Source: Hypoxylon rubiginosum (Eukaryota; Ascomycota; Sordariomycetes; Xylariales; Hypoxylaceae). From it: a DNA stretch of 64,000 nt. Under the pieces are notes generated by a model. It was not told the DNA's origin and did no database searches. It worked only from the letters and a program-made list of their open reading frames with translations. A program made the translations under genes and the position numbers. Shown piece after piece: positions 20,570 to 31,093 of this stretch (its first letter is position 1; each line of letters starts with the position of its first letter). The stretch lies in contig CADCXA010000058.1 of assembly GCA_902806565.1 (NCBI GenBank), positions 1-64,000 on the forward strand, written 5' to 3'.

Positions 20570-22121
20570 TTACAGCTTGAGGTCACCCAACAGGGAGGTC
20601 ACATCTATGCCGGCATCTCGCATGTCCGTCAGGATGCTTACCCGGATTCGGGAGATCCAAACGACCACGGTCGGGCGCATGGACTCGCAACTGGAAATGG
20701 TCTCCTCACACACCTTCAGCCTCTTTAGGCGAGGCATGATGCTATCCCATATCAGCTCCTTCTCCATAAAGTAGTTCAGGAGCTTCTCGTAAACTACAGG
20801 GGAGTCACCGGCCTTATCAAGCAGCTGCTCGAGGCGAACCTGGATCAACTTGGTCGCTTGAGCCTGGATCAGCATCTGTCGCTGATACTTGGTCAGACAG
20901 CCGAAGCGCTCGTCCAGGACAAAGTCGTCGAGCGAGTTTCGGACGACCTCGTAGTCAAGGTTGTCCTTCTCCGGGACCATCAGCTCGGCAGCCCTCTTCT
21001 CGGCGGCTTGGCTAACCAAGTGCCGCTGCATCGCGAGAACCTTGGCGCCATACTTGCCAGAGTTGGGATTGAGCTCGTGGCCCTGTTGCAGTCGGTCCTT
21101 TCGCCGATCCGATCGAGCCTTATGCTCCTGACTCCTTTCGGCAGCCATGTAAGCGAAATAGCAGACCGTTTTGACGTTGTACATGTCGCGGAGCTGCTTG
21201 GTGAGGAAGACGTTACGTCCTCGTATCCACTCCAGGTCCACGGTGAGCAGGTCGAACCAGGCTCGCTGGAATCTGGAAAGGATGGAGGAATCCCCTCTCA
21301 GCTCGGCGGCCTTCAAGTCCACCGACTCGTGGAAGTCTAGGCACAAGAATATCTGGTTGTCGGCGTTCCTGACGGTAATAAGGACCACCTCGTTACCGCC
21401 GAGCAGGCGTGCCGCTTCCTGCATCACGGCGGACGTCTCGTCCTCGTCGCGAGCGATGCACTTGTGAAATGAAATCTCCACGTCGTTGTCGGGAAAGCGA
21501 ATGGTGAAGGGTTCGATACAGCCCTCCTCGTACGGACGGCCGGGAAACATCTTAGCCCAGAGCTTCACGAGGTACTTTTGGTTCCTCTGGACGCCCTGGG
21601 GAATCTCTTCCTGGGCGCTGGTGACGGGGCTGAGAGCCTTCGCCTCCATACGGCTGATGCCTTCCGCGATGTCTTTCGCCATACCTTGCTGCCAGCCTTC
21701 CGGACGCTCCCGCATCTCGAGGTAGGATAGGTAGAATTCGCTGTACGGCGCTCCGTATACCTCGGGACGCGGGTAATGGAATTTGGGACCTTTGCCGCCC
21801 TTTCTCTCCTTGACTGCGATCGTTAGCCTTTTGTCTCGGGTACTTCATATCCAGGGAAGTTAACCTACACATGATAGCCCAGAGGTTTCTCTCGCAGCAC
21901 CAAGAGAAGTAGTCTGAGGAGATGGTCGGCAGCACGCCATCCCTAGCGAGACCACCTGCCAGAAGCTTCTGGTGGTCTCTATACTTGGCTTCTACATGGG
22001 CTTCTGTTAGGCCGTCGATCGTCATGTTGTTCGTGATGGTCTTGATAACATCTCGGCGACGTTTCTTCTCCTCAGCCGACAAGGCCGCGCGCTTCTCCCA
22101 AGCGGGAATCTCTGCAGACAT
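20570..22121 (-). CDS. Orphan 498-aa protein, two exons
   Basis: Not recognised. Exon 1 is 22121-21869, the intron 21868-21814 (55 nt; GTAGGT, branch-like GGCTAACG, GCAG) and exon 2 21813-20570. Joined, they give 499 codons including the stop, and the frame reads NLWAIM|FKERKGGKGPKF across the join. The start ATG at 22121 begins MSAEIPAWEKRAAL. The N-terminus is basic (EEKKRRRDVIK), the middle is alpha/beta (PFTIRFPDNDVEISFHKC, then NEVVLITVRNADNQIFLCLDFHESVDL), and the C-terminal half is mainly amphipathic helix with KARSDRRKDRLQ. No signal peptide or membrane segment is visible. It is one of only two genes in the block with a clear intron. Function unknown. Confidence 0.75.
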
Positions 22122-24371
22122 CTTGAGGGGTAGAATGAAATGAATGGGAAAAACGAAGGGAGAAAGGCTGTTGCTGGTGCTGCTGATGCTTCTGATGCTG
22201 CGTTGATCTTGACGAAGCTGGAAGAAGGAAAGAAAAGTCAAGTTTCAAATATGGCGGAATTGGTATGATATCTACGATTCTGTCATAATGTTCTCAGCCG
22301 AAAACGGCCTCTAAAGCTCTCACTAGATTGGTAAGGTAATATTTCAACACGGGGTGTGTATCACGAGGTATATGAGTCACTAGCCTAAGATCCGTGGGTC
22401 ATCAAGGTGTCTACGCCGACCACTTATACCCGCGGAGTCCCACCTGTACTACATCAATTCTCAGGTGACTAGATAATACAGGTACCTAGACCATATAGGT
22501 TCCTAGACTGTACAGGTATGTCTAGGTAGTTACTGGATGTAGGAAATCATTGTAAGAAAGCGATGGCGGCGAGGAGCTTGTCAATATTAGGATATGGCGA
22601 TATCGGGAGGCGGTTACAAATGGTGAAATTCCTTAGCGTATGTCTAAGTGTTCTCACAGGTGTAAAAGCTGTGTCTACCATGATCTTATGTGCCTCTCGA
22701 TTCACTGATTCCTTCGTCCGAGCCTTACAAGCAAAAGTACTATACATTCACCTGGGCCTAGGGGGCAGATGGTGCTCCTACAGAGAAATTACGACTGTAC
22801 TATTAGCCAAGTTCAAGAGAAGTTGGAGATGAGTAGCTCAATGCATCGGGAGGCTTTGAGTCGGTCGAATTGAAGGCTTCATTCATGTAGTTCGAGTCTT
22901 GAATTTCAATGTCAAACCTCATTTCCGACAAGACGTATGTGGGCTTAGCAACTGAGCCAGTGCATTGGAATTTTCGCAATTGGCTATTAGCTAGCATCGA
23001 GCTGATCCGATGACAATTTCATACTGGCCGCTTACGCGTTGAATCCGTGAATGACAGGCTTAAATCAAATCATTACTCTAGCATTAATATGCTCTTTCGG
23101 GTACGATGGTTGTTCGCTTATACATTCTCACGATATGAGCCTCGAACGTAAGCCCCTGTTCCAGTGCAATGCTACTCAGACTCTAGATTCAAGGTAAATA
23201 TCTCTACTGATTCATATTCGTGCACGCCTCTCTTGTAGGCTACCCTCTTAGACAAGTATCCTTCGACATCGCGTTTCAACTTGGCAATACGGATCCCTAC
23301 AGGCGATCTGCTGAAAATGCAAGCCCCTATCCACTTCCCCCTATCCACTTCCCCCACGCGCTAGGGAGTAAGATGCGGGGATGAGAAACTGTCAAACGCC
23401 GGACCTGTTCCGATTGGCTCAAAGAATGTAAGCTGACGACCCACTTGAGGCTTGCACGGTGGTGATAGGTTAATTCAACGTCCTAGTTCAATCTGTTAGG
23501 TAGGTAGTTGAAAATAGTTACGTATAGGCTTTGAGCTGGGCAAGATGGTACCCAGGTCCTCGTTCGAGTATCTTAGGTACGTAGTAACTAGCTTGGCTTA
23601 GGGCGGGAGATATCACCTTTGGCTTTGACTCGAGACCCCTAACATCGGCGAGGGATGAGGGAGAAGCATTCGACGTATTTACGATTTGGGAATACGCGAC
23701 TTTACATTTTCGAGGACGTCGTATGGATATATACGCCAGGCTGGATCTTGAGAACTTTTATAAGCTGTAGATAGACTTCTAGCCCTAAGATTGACATGGC
23801 CAGGTAGGCCATCTAGGGAGAAATGATGGGTTGACCATAGCTATACAGCTAGGCATACGAGAGGTCAAGAATCTTGATAATATGCACGTATTCTAAAATA
23901 GTTGTACCTACATATGTAAGTATGTAGTTACTTGCTTAGATACCTAGGTACATAGCCAACAAGCCCTATAGCAAGATGTCTAGTTTAGATATAAAAGCCG
24001 TAGGTCCCAAGCTCCAACTATTAGATACTCTTTATAATAGCCTTCAAGCCATGCTGTAGAATACCAAGTGAAAGTTCATTATGTAGTGGAGTTGTACCTG
24101 AGCGGTACTTATTGGCTGGGTGCCAAGTTAGGTAAGCAACTGCCGCGTCGCGTCCCAGTATGAAAGCACGCGTTTCTGCCAGCATTTCCAAAATTGATTT
24201 CTTTCCTTTACAACAACTTCGACATCTTGACGAGCCCGCCCGAACCAACCCAACCAAGCCTACGAACCCGCCCGAACCAACCCAACGAAGCCTACGAACC
24301 CGCCAGCATACCTACCTACCTCCTACCTACCTACCTCCTACCTACCTACCTACCTACCTACCGCCGTCAAG
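22122..24371. other. Intergenic 2.2 kb, dispersed repeat and microsatellites
   Basis: No credible gene. 23548-23720 is the second copy of the dispersed repeat at 10665-10825. Several ACCTAGGT-type palindromes occur (22.48-22.53 kb, 23.93-23.96 kb). 24234-24304 holds two copies of a 32-bp unit (CCCGCCCGAACCAACCCAAC...) and 24309-24364 is a CCTA/CCTAC microsatellite, both in the presumed 5' leader of the next gene. Confidence 0.5.
23548..23720. repeat. Dispersed repeat, copy 2 (pair with 10.67 kb)
   Basis: Matches 10665-10825 through ACCCAGGTC, CGTTCGAGTA, AGCTTGGCTTAGGGCGGGAG, GGCGAGGGATGAG and GAATACGCGACTTTAC in the same order. It shows that the block shares material with the outer subtelomere. 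Confidence 0.7.
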
Positions 24372-25376
24372 ATGCCGAAGAAGGGCGGCCAGAAACAGCC
24401 GCAGCCGTCGCAGCCGCTGCCGCAGCACCCACAGCCGCAGATCCAGATCCGCGAGTCCCAGAAGCAACAGCCCCAGCAGCAGCCCCAGCAGCCCAAGTCC
24501 CAGACAAGCCAGTACATGCCGCCAAAGAACCCCGCTGTGACTGCGGTCGAAAATGCTCTGAGGGGCGTTCTCGCGACTAGCACGACCAAAGTGGCCAAGC
24601 GAAAGCGCGGTGATACCTCGAGCGTCGCGGGCACCTCAGAGTCTGAGACTATGCCCGTGGCGAAGAAGAGGGATACCGTGGGCTCTGTCCGGTACAGCCA
24701 GGTGGAGCGAAGGACGAACCGCGGGGTCATCACGGACATATCTGTTCCCGAAATGCCCGATATAGGTAGCTTCGAGGCCGTAGGAAACCGCGCCGTCATA
24801 GCCTTCGCCGAAAGCCCCGAGGCTTTCACGCAGATCGTGGGCAACCAGATGGAGCGCCAGCTCAAGGCCAACAACAATACCTTCGGGAAGGGCTTATGCA
24901 TAGCGTTCTTCCAGAAGCGCGAGGCCAAGATGGCCAGAATCCAGGGCACCCGTAACCTCTCAGACGCTCAAGATGAGCTTCTAGAAGGTATCCCTCGTGT
25001 CACTGAGGTCGATGACGAAGACGTGCCCATGGAAGACGCCAACGCCGCCAACCCTACCGCCAACTTCCCCGCCAATCCCCTCGATGCCCCCCTTTCCGCT
25101 CGCTACAACGCGAAGGCTACCACCCAAGGTAGCACAGGTGTTACCAAGGGTGATAACCAGCGCCCCCGTCAGCAGCGCCAGCGCCAACAGAAGCAGCCGC
25201 AGCAACAGAAGCAACAGCCGCCGCAACAGAAGCAGCAGCCGCCGCAACAGAAGCAGCAGCAGTCGACCGGGACCCAAGATGGGCAGAGCTGGAAGAAGGA
25301 GAAGGATACGAGAACCATAGAGGATCTTGACAAGGAGATGGAGGACTACTACAAGGAGGGTTCTATCATCAGGTAA
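24372..25376 (+). CDS. Pro/Gln-rich protein with Yra1/ALYREF-like C-terminal Sub2-binding motif (334 aa)
   Basis: ATG at 24372 follows a CCTA-rich leader. Residues 1-55 are Lys/Gln/Pro-rich and disordered. About 65-100 contains a basic KRKRG patch. Residues about 120-190 look folded (VPEMPDIGSFEAVGNRAVIAF, then FTQIVGNQMERQLKANN). About 260-300 is a QQ/QP repeat. The last 20 residues read RTIEDLDKEMEDYYKEG, very like the closing helix of Yra1/ALYREF mRNA-export adaptors that contacts the DEAD-box protein Sub2/UAP56; that likeness is from memory of the family. There is no RRM, so it is not an ordinary Yra1. The last codons sit on a perfect donor, CAG|GTAAGT. Removing 25373-25481 (branch GCTGAC, acceptor AAAAG) would only replace the stop with one extra Gly and a TAA. 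A broken relative lies at 41054-41405. Confidence 0.75.
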   Translation: MPKKGGQKQPQPSQPLPQHPQPQIQIRESQKQQPQQQPQQPKSQTSQYMPPKNPAVTAVENALRGVLATSTTKVAKRKRGDTSSVAGTSESETMPVAKKRDTVGSVRYSQVERRTNRGVITDISVPEMPDIGSFEAVGNRAVIAFAESPEAFTQIVGNQMERQLKANNNTFGKGLCIAFFQKREAKMARIQGTRNLSDAQDELLEGIPRVTEVDDEDVPMEDANAANPTANFPANPLDAPLSARYNAKATTQGSTGVTKGDNQRPRQQRQRQQKQPQQQKQQPPQQKQQPPQQKQQQSTGTQDGQSWKKEKDTRTIEDLDKEMEDYYKEGSIIR

Positions 25377-25975
25377 GTACCCTTTGTGGTCGTTTCTGGG
25401 TGTTCGGTGTGCCATATCATTTGCGAAGCTCGACCTGGTTGCCGGGTCAGGCTGACCGAATGATATTGATATTGACAAAAGGGGTTAAATCCCTAGATAC
25501 CTATAGGTATATACCTAGGTAGATACTTGCTTGAACAATGGAATCTTGGTGATTCCGATTATAGTCTTTAGTGATATGATACTCCTGCATATGCAGGCAA
25601 TACCTAGGTGTATATTCCTACGTAGATCAGCTAAACTCCCTTGTACGTTAGGTAAGAGGTTATCATGAGAGCTAGGTACAACTCACCAAGGTACCTAGGT
25701 AGCTTAAGGGTTCCGAACCAAAGATTGTAAAAGATACACAGGTAGTTAGGTACCTGGAACTTCTACGGGGCATTTAGATGACTCATAGAGGGGTTAGTTG
25801 TGGCATAGCGGGCGTAGTAAAATAGCAGCCGTAGTGTGGTGAGCCGAGAGTGTACCCTACGTACTCTACTACCTCCATGTATCCAAAGCAGCCTTCATCT
25901 CCGTTTTACATCGCATACTATAGGCAGCTTGGCCCATCGAATTCTCATACTTTCTCAATTTAGCCATCTTTCATA
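25377..25975. other. Intergenic, ACCTAGGT palindromes
   Basis: No gene seen. Multiple TACCTAGGTA-type octamers at 25.50-25.53, 25.60 and 25.69 kb. The stretch may contain the short terminal intron of the previous gene (25373-25481) and the promoter of the next. Confidence 0.4.
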
Positions 25976-27127
25976 ATGGCTTCCCAAGCGCCACTCGATT
26001 TCTCGTCGCTCCCGGACCTTCGGGACATGCATCCGCAATGCCAGGTGGTTCAGAATGTGTTCCTACAGTGCCATGTGCCTACGTCTTTTCACCATCACGT
26101 CAATGGACCCCTTGTGGGTAACGGCTTGAGCGTCTTTGTATGCGCTCTGCGATATCTATACAGCCACATTTCGCCCAAATGGTGTGGCGAATCCTCTACT
26201 CTCGATGAAGGACTCCGCCAGGAGATCCGAGACCAAGAGGTTACGAATCCCCTCCTGCGTTTCGCGTGGTCCCACTTGGAAAACAGCCGAGCCGCGGTAA
26301 GGGAGCAGAACATGATGCTTGAGACAATTGCCAAGCACCTGTTGGGCGGCAATTCCGGAATTGTCGACCTCTCTTTTCGTGGCTTGGCGGAGAGTCCTCT
26401 CATGTGGCAGACTCTCTACAAGCGAGAGCCCTTCCAGCTCTACCACCCGCAACCCCTCTCGCAGCCGATTGGAGATGACCCCGCGGGCCTCTGGGATGTC
26501 GACAACGGCCGCCTGGACGTCGTGGAGATGGCGAAGCGTAGCCTGATCACCTGGAACGGTCGAGGTAACTTGGGTGACTTCATCAGCAGCAAGTTTGGCG
26601 TCTTCCGGTCCTCTTCTACGGATAGGAGATACCTCTGGAGGTCCAACAACCCGGCCATCATCCGGGTGCATTACACGGCGCCCAAGTCTAACGTGCCTCG
26701 CTTCGTTCACCTGAAGCAGATCAAGATCAACGGACTGCGCTTGCGCCCCGAGCAGACCGGATCGAACATGTCGATGGTCCCGCCAGAGCATGGATCTCTA
26801 CGCTACGTGCTCATCGTGGCCGTCCTCCTGCGGCGGTCGGGCGAGGACAAGGATATGATCCGTCGCTATTCTATAGACGGGAGCGAAGCCGTCGCTCCGT
26901 ACGACTACGTTCACTCGGACAGTCACTGGAAACTAGGGCAGCCTGGTCGCCAGTATATGCTCTTCTACGCCGAAGGGAACGAATTCGAAACCGGCGTCAC
27001 ACTTCCCGAAGTCGCATACCAACCAGAGGGTGCCGTAGAGAATATAAGGCCAGGGAATGACTGGGTCCGCAGAGCTTGCGAGTTGCCGGTTACGGAGAAG
27101 GCCACTGGTAAGAGAACCCAAGGCTAA
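25976..27127 (+). CDS. Orphan 383-aa protein, possibly a degenerate USP-like fold
   Basis: Single exon, ATG at 25976 (ATA ATG GCT). No close family is recognised. The order of hydrophobic blocks resembles ubiquitin-specific proteases. Near residue 45 is GPLVGNGLSVFVCAL, where USPs have a GLxNxGNTCYxNS-like box. Around 230-245 lies RFVHLKQIKING, where USPs have a hydrophobic strand (LxxHLKRF). Around 275-335 lies RYVLIVAVLLRRSG ... VHSDSHWKLG ... RQYMLFYAE, matching the closing USP strands (YxLxAVVxHxG ... AYxLFY). The catalytic Cys and the His of the GHY motif are not where they should be, so if the fold is right it is a pseudo-protease. This is inference from pattern only. It is transcribed the same way as the 334-aa gene 600 bp upstream. 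Confidence 0.7.
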   Translation: MASQAPLDFSSLPDLRDMHPQCQVVQNVFLQCHVPTSFHHHVNGPLVGNGLSVFVCALRYLYSHISPKWCGESSTLDEGLRQEIRDQEVTNPLLRFAWSHLENSRAAVREQNMMLETIAKHLLGGNSGIVDLSFRGLAESPLMWQTLYKREPFQLYHPQPLSQPIGDDPAGLWDVDNGRLDVVEMAKRSLITWNGRGNLGDFISSKFGVFRSSSTDRRYLWRSNNPAIIRVHYTAPKSNVPRFVHLKQIKINGLRLRPEQTGSNMSMVPPEHGSLRYVLIVAVLLRRSGEDKDMIRRYSIDGSEAVAPYDYVHSDSHWKLGQPGRQYMLFYAEGNEFETGVTLPEVAYQPEGAVENIRPGNDWVRRACELPVTEKATGKRTQG

Positions 27128-28740
27128 CGGGAGGGGTGTTGCAAGGTGCGAGCATCCCACCCGATGGCCTTGGGGAAAAGGTATTAGGAGATACGTAGAA
27201 TTGACAGCCGCTACTGAGCAGTGTTTGTCGCTATAGCCTAGCATATTTTAATACTACACGTTGACTTTCCTTTGATCTGAATTTCTAGTAATCACTGACG
27301 CATTTATGGCGCCCTACATTGACAATATAGACACTGCCAATGCCATGGCTAGACTGATGAGAGCTGGAATGAAATAGTTGAACCACGGAGCATGCTGAAG
27401 ACTGCCCCGAAACTGACCCCTTTGTTGTAACCGTTCCAGGATATAGGGAGGGCATTTTCACTTTGACACGAGGTTAACAATGCGATAGGCAGGGGAAAAA
27501 AGGGGCTAAGCTCCGAGGCTAGATCGAAGGGGTCCATTTCTCATTCTATCTTCCTCTAGTACCAACAGACCTATAGCCCTATCGAAGTGATAGGGCGAAC
27601 AATAGACCTGTAACTCTACCCGAGTAGTAAGGGCCAAGGCCATGAACACAAGGACTACACCCCGTCAACCCCCCTAGCCTAAGCCCCAGCTAGGGTGATA
27701 TTCCTATTCCATTCGGCTTCCTATGACAAGACCAGTTCGAGGGGCTGGAACCTAGCTAAAACTTGGAAGCCTCATTGGCCCCTAACCTGGAGGTACGAAG
27801 ATAAAGCCCAGCTGCATGTGTAAAGGGGGAGGTCTAGTTCATGTCTCTCGCATAAGGAGGGTCTATCGGACGCCAATAACGCCAAGCAGATTTGACGAAG
27901 GGTCACGCCTTAGGCTGTGCAGGACTGAAGCAATTAGGGCTCGCCATACAACGTTAACGCCATGCTCTGCTCGCAGTATATTTCGCACAGCATACCGAGC
28001 AGAACGAACACGCCCCATTGCGAGCAGACTCTTCTGCTAGTATATTTGGGGATCTTGCGATCTGCTCGCATTCAGTTTGGTAGCTGTAGGCTTTGGATAT
28101 GTCAGCTACCGCGATGAACCTATTAGGAAGGTGACCACACCGCTGAAGTCCGTAGCCTTCAAAGTATGATACAGTAAAGAGTTTGAGGTTCACTTAGAGC
28201 ACCTCGAGTCTGCTATAAACGTGGTAACCTATATTGGTCCAATGCTAACTCACAGTGGAAGCGGCCCATATCTTGCCTGAGCGATGTAGACTCTAGCTTG
28301 TGAAACTGGCCATAGTGTACCATTCTTTTCACCCAGATCTTGGGGGTAATAGGCTCGTAGCTTCGTTGATCTTAATGAAACATCCCGGGGCTGCCTTAAC
28401 GTATCCTCAGAAGAATCGAGAGACGTTTAGATCTTACGAAAGGGACAACTCTAGATTCTAGTCATGGATGCCATTAGCTCTGTATCTCGAATCACTCGCG
28501 AGAGGCTTACTTTGATGTGTCGGAACGTGAAGACTTACAAGAAAGGACGCTGTCTGATCTACGCAGCTTAGAGCTTGTCCTTGTTAGCCGGTAAGTTCTG
28601 CCCACAATCTAATATCTACGGCTAAGAACACGGGGACATTCAAGGTTAGGTAAAACAGGTTGGATTCAGAATCTACCTAAGGGTAAAGGCGAGCAAGGGT
28701 AAAGGCGAGCTAAAGGCGAACCAAACACTCCCGGGAGCGT
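27128..28740. other. Intergenic 1.6 kb with one palindromic element
   Basis: No credible gene. It holds palindromic copy J and a stretch at about 27555-27640 (CAATAGACCTGTAACTC, then TACCCGAGTA) that recurs at about 38995-39065. 28685-28715 repeats AAGGGTAAAGGCGAGC twice. Confidence 0.45.
27964..28070. repeat. Palindromic element, copy J (rearranged, inside gene block)
   Basis: CTCTGCTCGCAGTATATTTCG, then CCGAGCAGAACG, then GCGAGCAGACTCTTCTGC, then TCTGCTCGC. The same arms and inner palindrome as copies A-I are present but in altered order. It looks like the right arm of one unit joined to a second, shortened unit. It is the only copy found outside the first 10.5 kb. Confidence 0.75.
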
Positions 28741-30846
28741 TCAAGAACTCCAATATAGCTGGTCCGACGTAGCATGTACTGCCGCGTCGTCTAAGGCTTC
28801 GTACACCCGGTGAGGATCTCGAAACGGATAGCTTCCACGCTCCCATTCGATCAATGTCTTTCGGGAAAAGAAAAGGGGGTTGGTGGTGCTGTTGTAGCTC
28901 TGGTTACGCTCAGGTTCTCCCGTGCGGGAGAGTGTAGTTATGTCTACTACCTCTTTGGTCAAGTCTTCAGAGCCTGGTAAAGGGCAGGGCGGGAGTGGAT
29001 CGCGGCGGAGAACGGGTTCTAGAGGGGATTGGTCTCGCTGCTGCTGCTGCTCTCGTTCAGAATCGACTTCGAGGTTCATAACGTCGTTACCTACACCCGC
29101 CCCGAGGCCAGGGTCATCGTCATCGTCCAAGCCCATGTCCTCGTCCGTAACTGCGGGCTCGGGAGAGGCGTTGTGCGGAGGCGGAGGCGGAGGCGGCGAA
29201 AATGGAGGCGGCGGAGACTGAGACGGAGGCGGCGGAGACGGCGGCGGAGATGGAGGCGGAGGCGAATGCAGTTGGTTGACAAAGCCAAGTGACTCCGCCG
29301 TTAGCTGTCGAACTCGGAGCGTTCGTTGGGTGCTCTTGTAATGCTCGATCTGCACCCTCTTCACGTCGTCGTAGATTTTCGGAAAATCGAAATTTCGACC
29401 GTGAGAAAGGATTGAGGCTCTGTCCTTGAGAGAGGAGAATATCGGTTCGCCGAGGTCCTTGCAGTTACCTACCGCCAGCGCGACGGCATGTAGGTCCTCA
29501 GTCTTGACACGATATGATGCCCTGGCACCACCGTCGCCGACGAAAGGGGCCGTGGCTTCATCGTAGACCAGCTTTTCCAGGTTCCGGAGCATCATGGAGT
29601 GCCATGGTAGCTGAAGCCCATCCGCTCGAAACATGCGACGTACCTGGTGATGGATCTGAGGTATCGACTTGGTCTCGTCGCGCTGCTTGGTTAGCTTAAG
29701 GCGCATCTCTCTCAAGAACAGGTTGTCGCGTCTCTCGTAATGGGACGTCAGGAATGGTATCGGCTGGCGATCGTTGATGCGGCAAGCCACCGTGTACCGC
29801 AAGAACATAGCCAGCTCGTCAAGGTCATCCCCCCACGGGCCGCCCAATGCGAGTTGACCCAGGCGCTCGCAGAACCTCGGGGTCCAGATCGGATCCGCCC
29901 ACTCTCCTTGCTGCTCCCCGCCAGGAACGTTCTCAACGCGCGCCGTTGCGTCGTACTCTAGGTAGTTGAGGGGCGATATGATGTCGATGGGAAATCGGCG
30001 GCGTAGTAGGCTAAGTTTCTTCCACATGGCTATGAAGCGTTGGTTGGATGCGGGCAAGGTGCATGTTCTAAGGTACCTGATGTATTGATCCTCTTGGAGA
30101 TCAGCCTGAAGCTGATCCTCGTGCTCGGCGGTCCAGAGAGAGTAGTCCAGCTTGGGTACCTCCCGCTTGATCAACGCGAGAAGATCTTCCACCGACCTTA
30201 GCGGTTTTCGGTGTTTCTTGATCTTGGCCTTAGACTTGTTGGCCACTCTTCCCAACTTAGCCGGCTGCTCCCTCGCCACCGTTTGCAGCTCGGCAGGCAG
30301 CCGGTCAAAGTGGTCGTTCATGAATCGGCGCTTGTCTTCCTTGGTTGCTCGGCCACTTCCTCTAGGCTCCCCCTGCTCGCTGTCGCTGTCGGGAGGAGAC
30401 TTGTCGGTAAAGTCGGAGTCGTTAGGCTCATGGTCGTTCGGGGGTTGAGCGCCGGCGTCTTGGTTAGGGTTGGGCGGATGGTTAGGGTTGTCTCCATTGT
30501 CGCCATTGTCATTGTCATTGTCATTGTCATTGTCGCCGTTGCCGTCGCCGTTGTCATTGCCCAAATTGTATTCCATGTCGTCAAAGCCTTCAAAGTCATC
30601 GGCGTCATCGTCGGCATCGTCGGCATCTGCATCGTAGTCGTCATTGTCTTCGTCCTCGTCTACACCGGGCATCTCGACGTCCGAATCGATTCGGGGAGCT
30701 TGGCGACGGGTGTGCTCTTCCTCTTCTCCCTCTGGGACAAGAGAGGAAGCCTTCCGCTTCTCTCCAAGAGACGCACCAGACAACCTTGCTCCGCCGGATT
30801 TGTCGTTCATCTCGCTCATCTCGCGTGTTCTTCGTCGTCTCTGCAT
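28741..30846 (-). CDS. Orphan acidic/proline-rich protein (701 aa)
   Basis: Not recognised. Start taken at the ATG at 30846 (MQRRRRTREM). The frame is open to 31020, but the extra part begins at a GTG and reads through CTAGGTACC repeats, so I treat it as leader. Residues 1-60 are basic with KRK. About 65-150 is an acidic Asp/Asn repeat (DADADDADDDADD and a DN/GDN run). A basic KSKAKIKKHRK patch follows near 205. About 215-500 is a predicted helical globular domain (YIRYLRTC, FIAMWKKLSLLRRRFP, LAMFLRYTVAC). About 510-545 is a polyproline track (PPPPSPPPSPPPPS). A Gln run and the LPPCPLPGSEDL peptide precede the end. A decayed C-terminal copy lies at 13862-14161. The acidic, basic and proline segments suggest a nuclear or chromatin-side adaptor, but that is only composition. 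Confidence 0.75.
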   Translation of the reverse strand: MQRRRRTREMSEMNDKSGGARLSGASLGEKRKASSLVPEGEEEEHTRRQAPRIDSDVEMPGVDEDEDNDDYDADADDADDDADDFEGFDDMEYNLGNDNGDGNGDNDNDNDNDNGDNGDNPNHPPNPNQDAGAQPPNDHEPNDSDFTDKSPPDSDSEQGEPRGSGRATKEDKRRFMNDHFDRLPAELQTVAREQPAKLGRVANKSKAKIKKHRKPLRSVEDLLALIKREVPKLDYSLWTAEHEDQLQADLQEDQYIRYLRTCTLPASNQRFIAMWKKLSLLRRRFPIDIISPLNYLEYDATARVENVPGGEQQGEWADPIWTPRFCERLGQLALGGPWGDDLDELAMFLRYTVACRINDRQPIPFLTSHYERRDNLFLREMRLKLTKQRDETKSIPQIHHQVRRMFRADGLQLPWHSMMLRNLEKLVYDEATAPFVGDGGARASYRVKTEDLHAVALAVGNCKDLGEPIFSSLKDRASILSHGRNFDFPKIYDDVKRVQIEHYKSTQRTLRVRQLTAESLGFVNQLHSPPPPSPPPSPPPPSQSPPPPFSPPPPPPPHNASPEPAVTDEDMGLDDDDDPGLGAGVGNDVMNLEVDSEREQQQQRDQSPLEPVLRRDPLPPCPLPGSEDLTKEVVDITTLSRTGEPERNQSYNSTTNPLFFSRKTLIEWERGSYPFRDPHRVYEALDDAAVHATSDQLYWSS

Positions 30847-31093
30847 TGTCAAGTGATTAGAGAAGTGATCAGAGGGTAAATAATAAGACACGGTTGATGC
30901 GGATGCGGATGCGGATGATGTGGTGGTGGTGGTGACAATTGCAGCAAGTTTGGAATTTTTAACAATTAATTCGCTACGTAGGTACCTAGGTACATATTCA
31001 TCTCTAGGTACAATCGACACGACAACAAGCCCCCAGGCAACAAGGTACCTGACCCTAACAAACAGGCCTCCAGTCCTCCTAGTAACGAGCCTA

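Noticed and set aside
30211..30879. 222-codon plus-strand frame rich in Val/Ile
   Set aside because: It is the antisense of the Asp/Asn repeat in the 701-aa gene, not an independent membrane protein.
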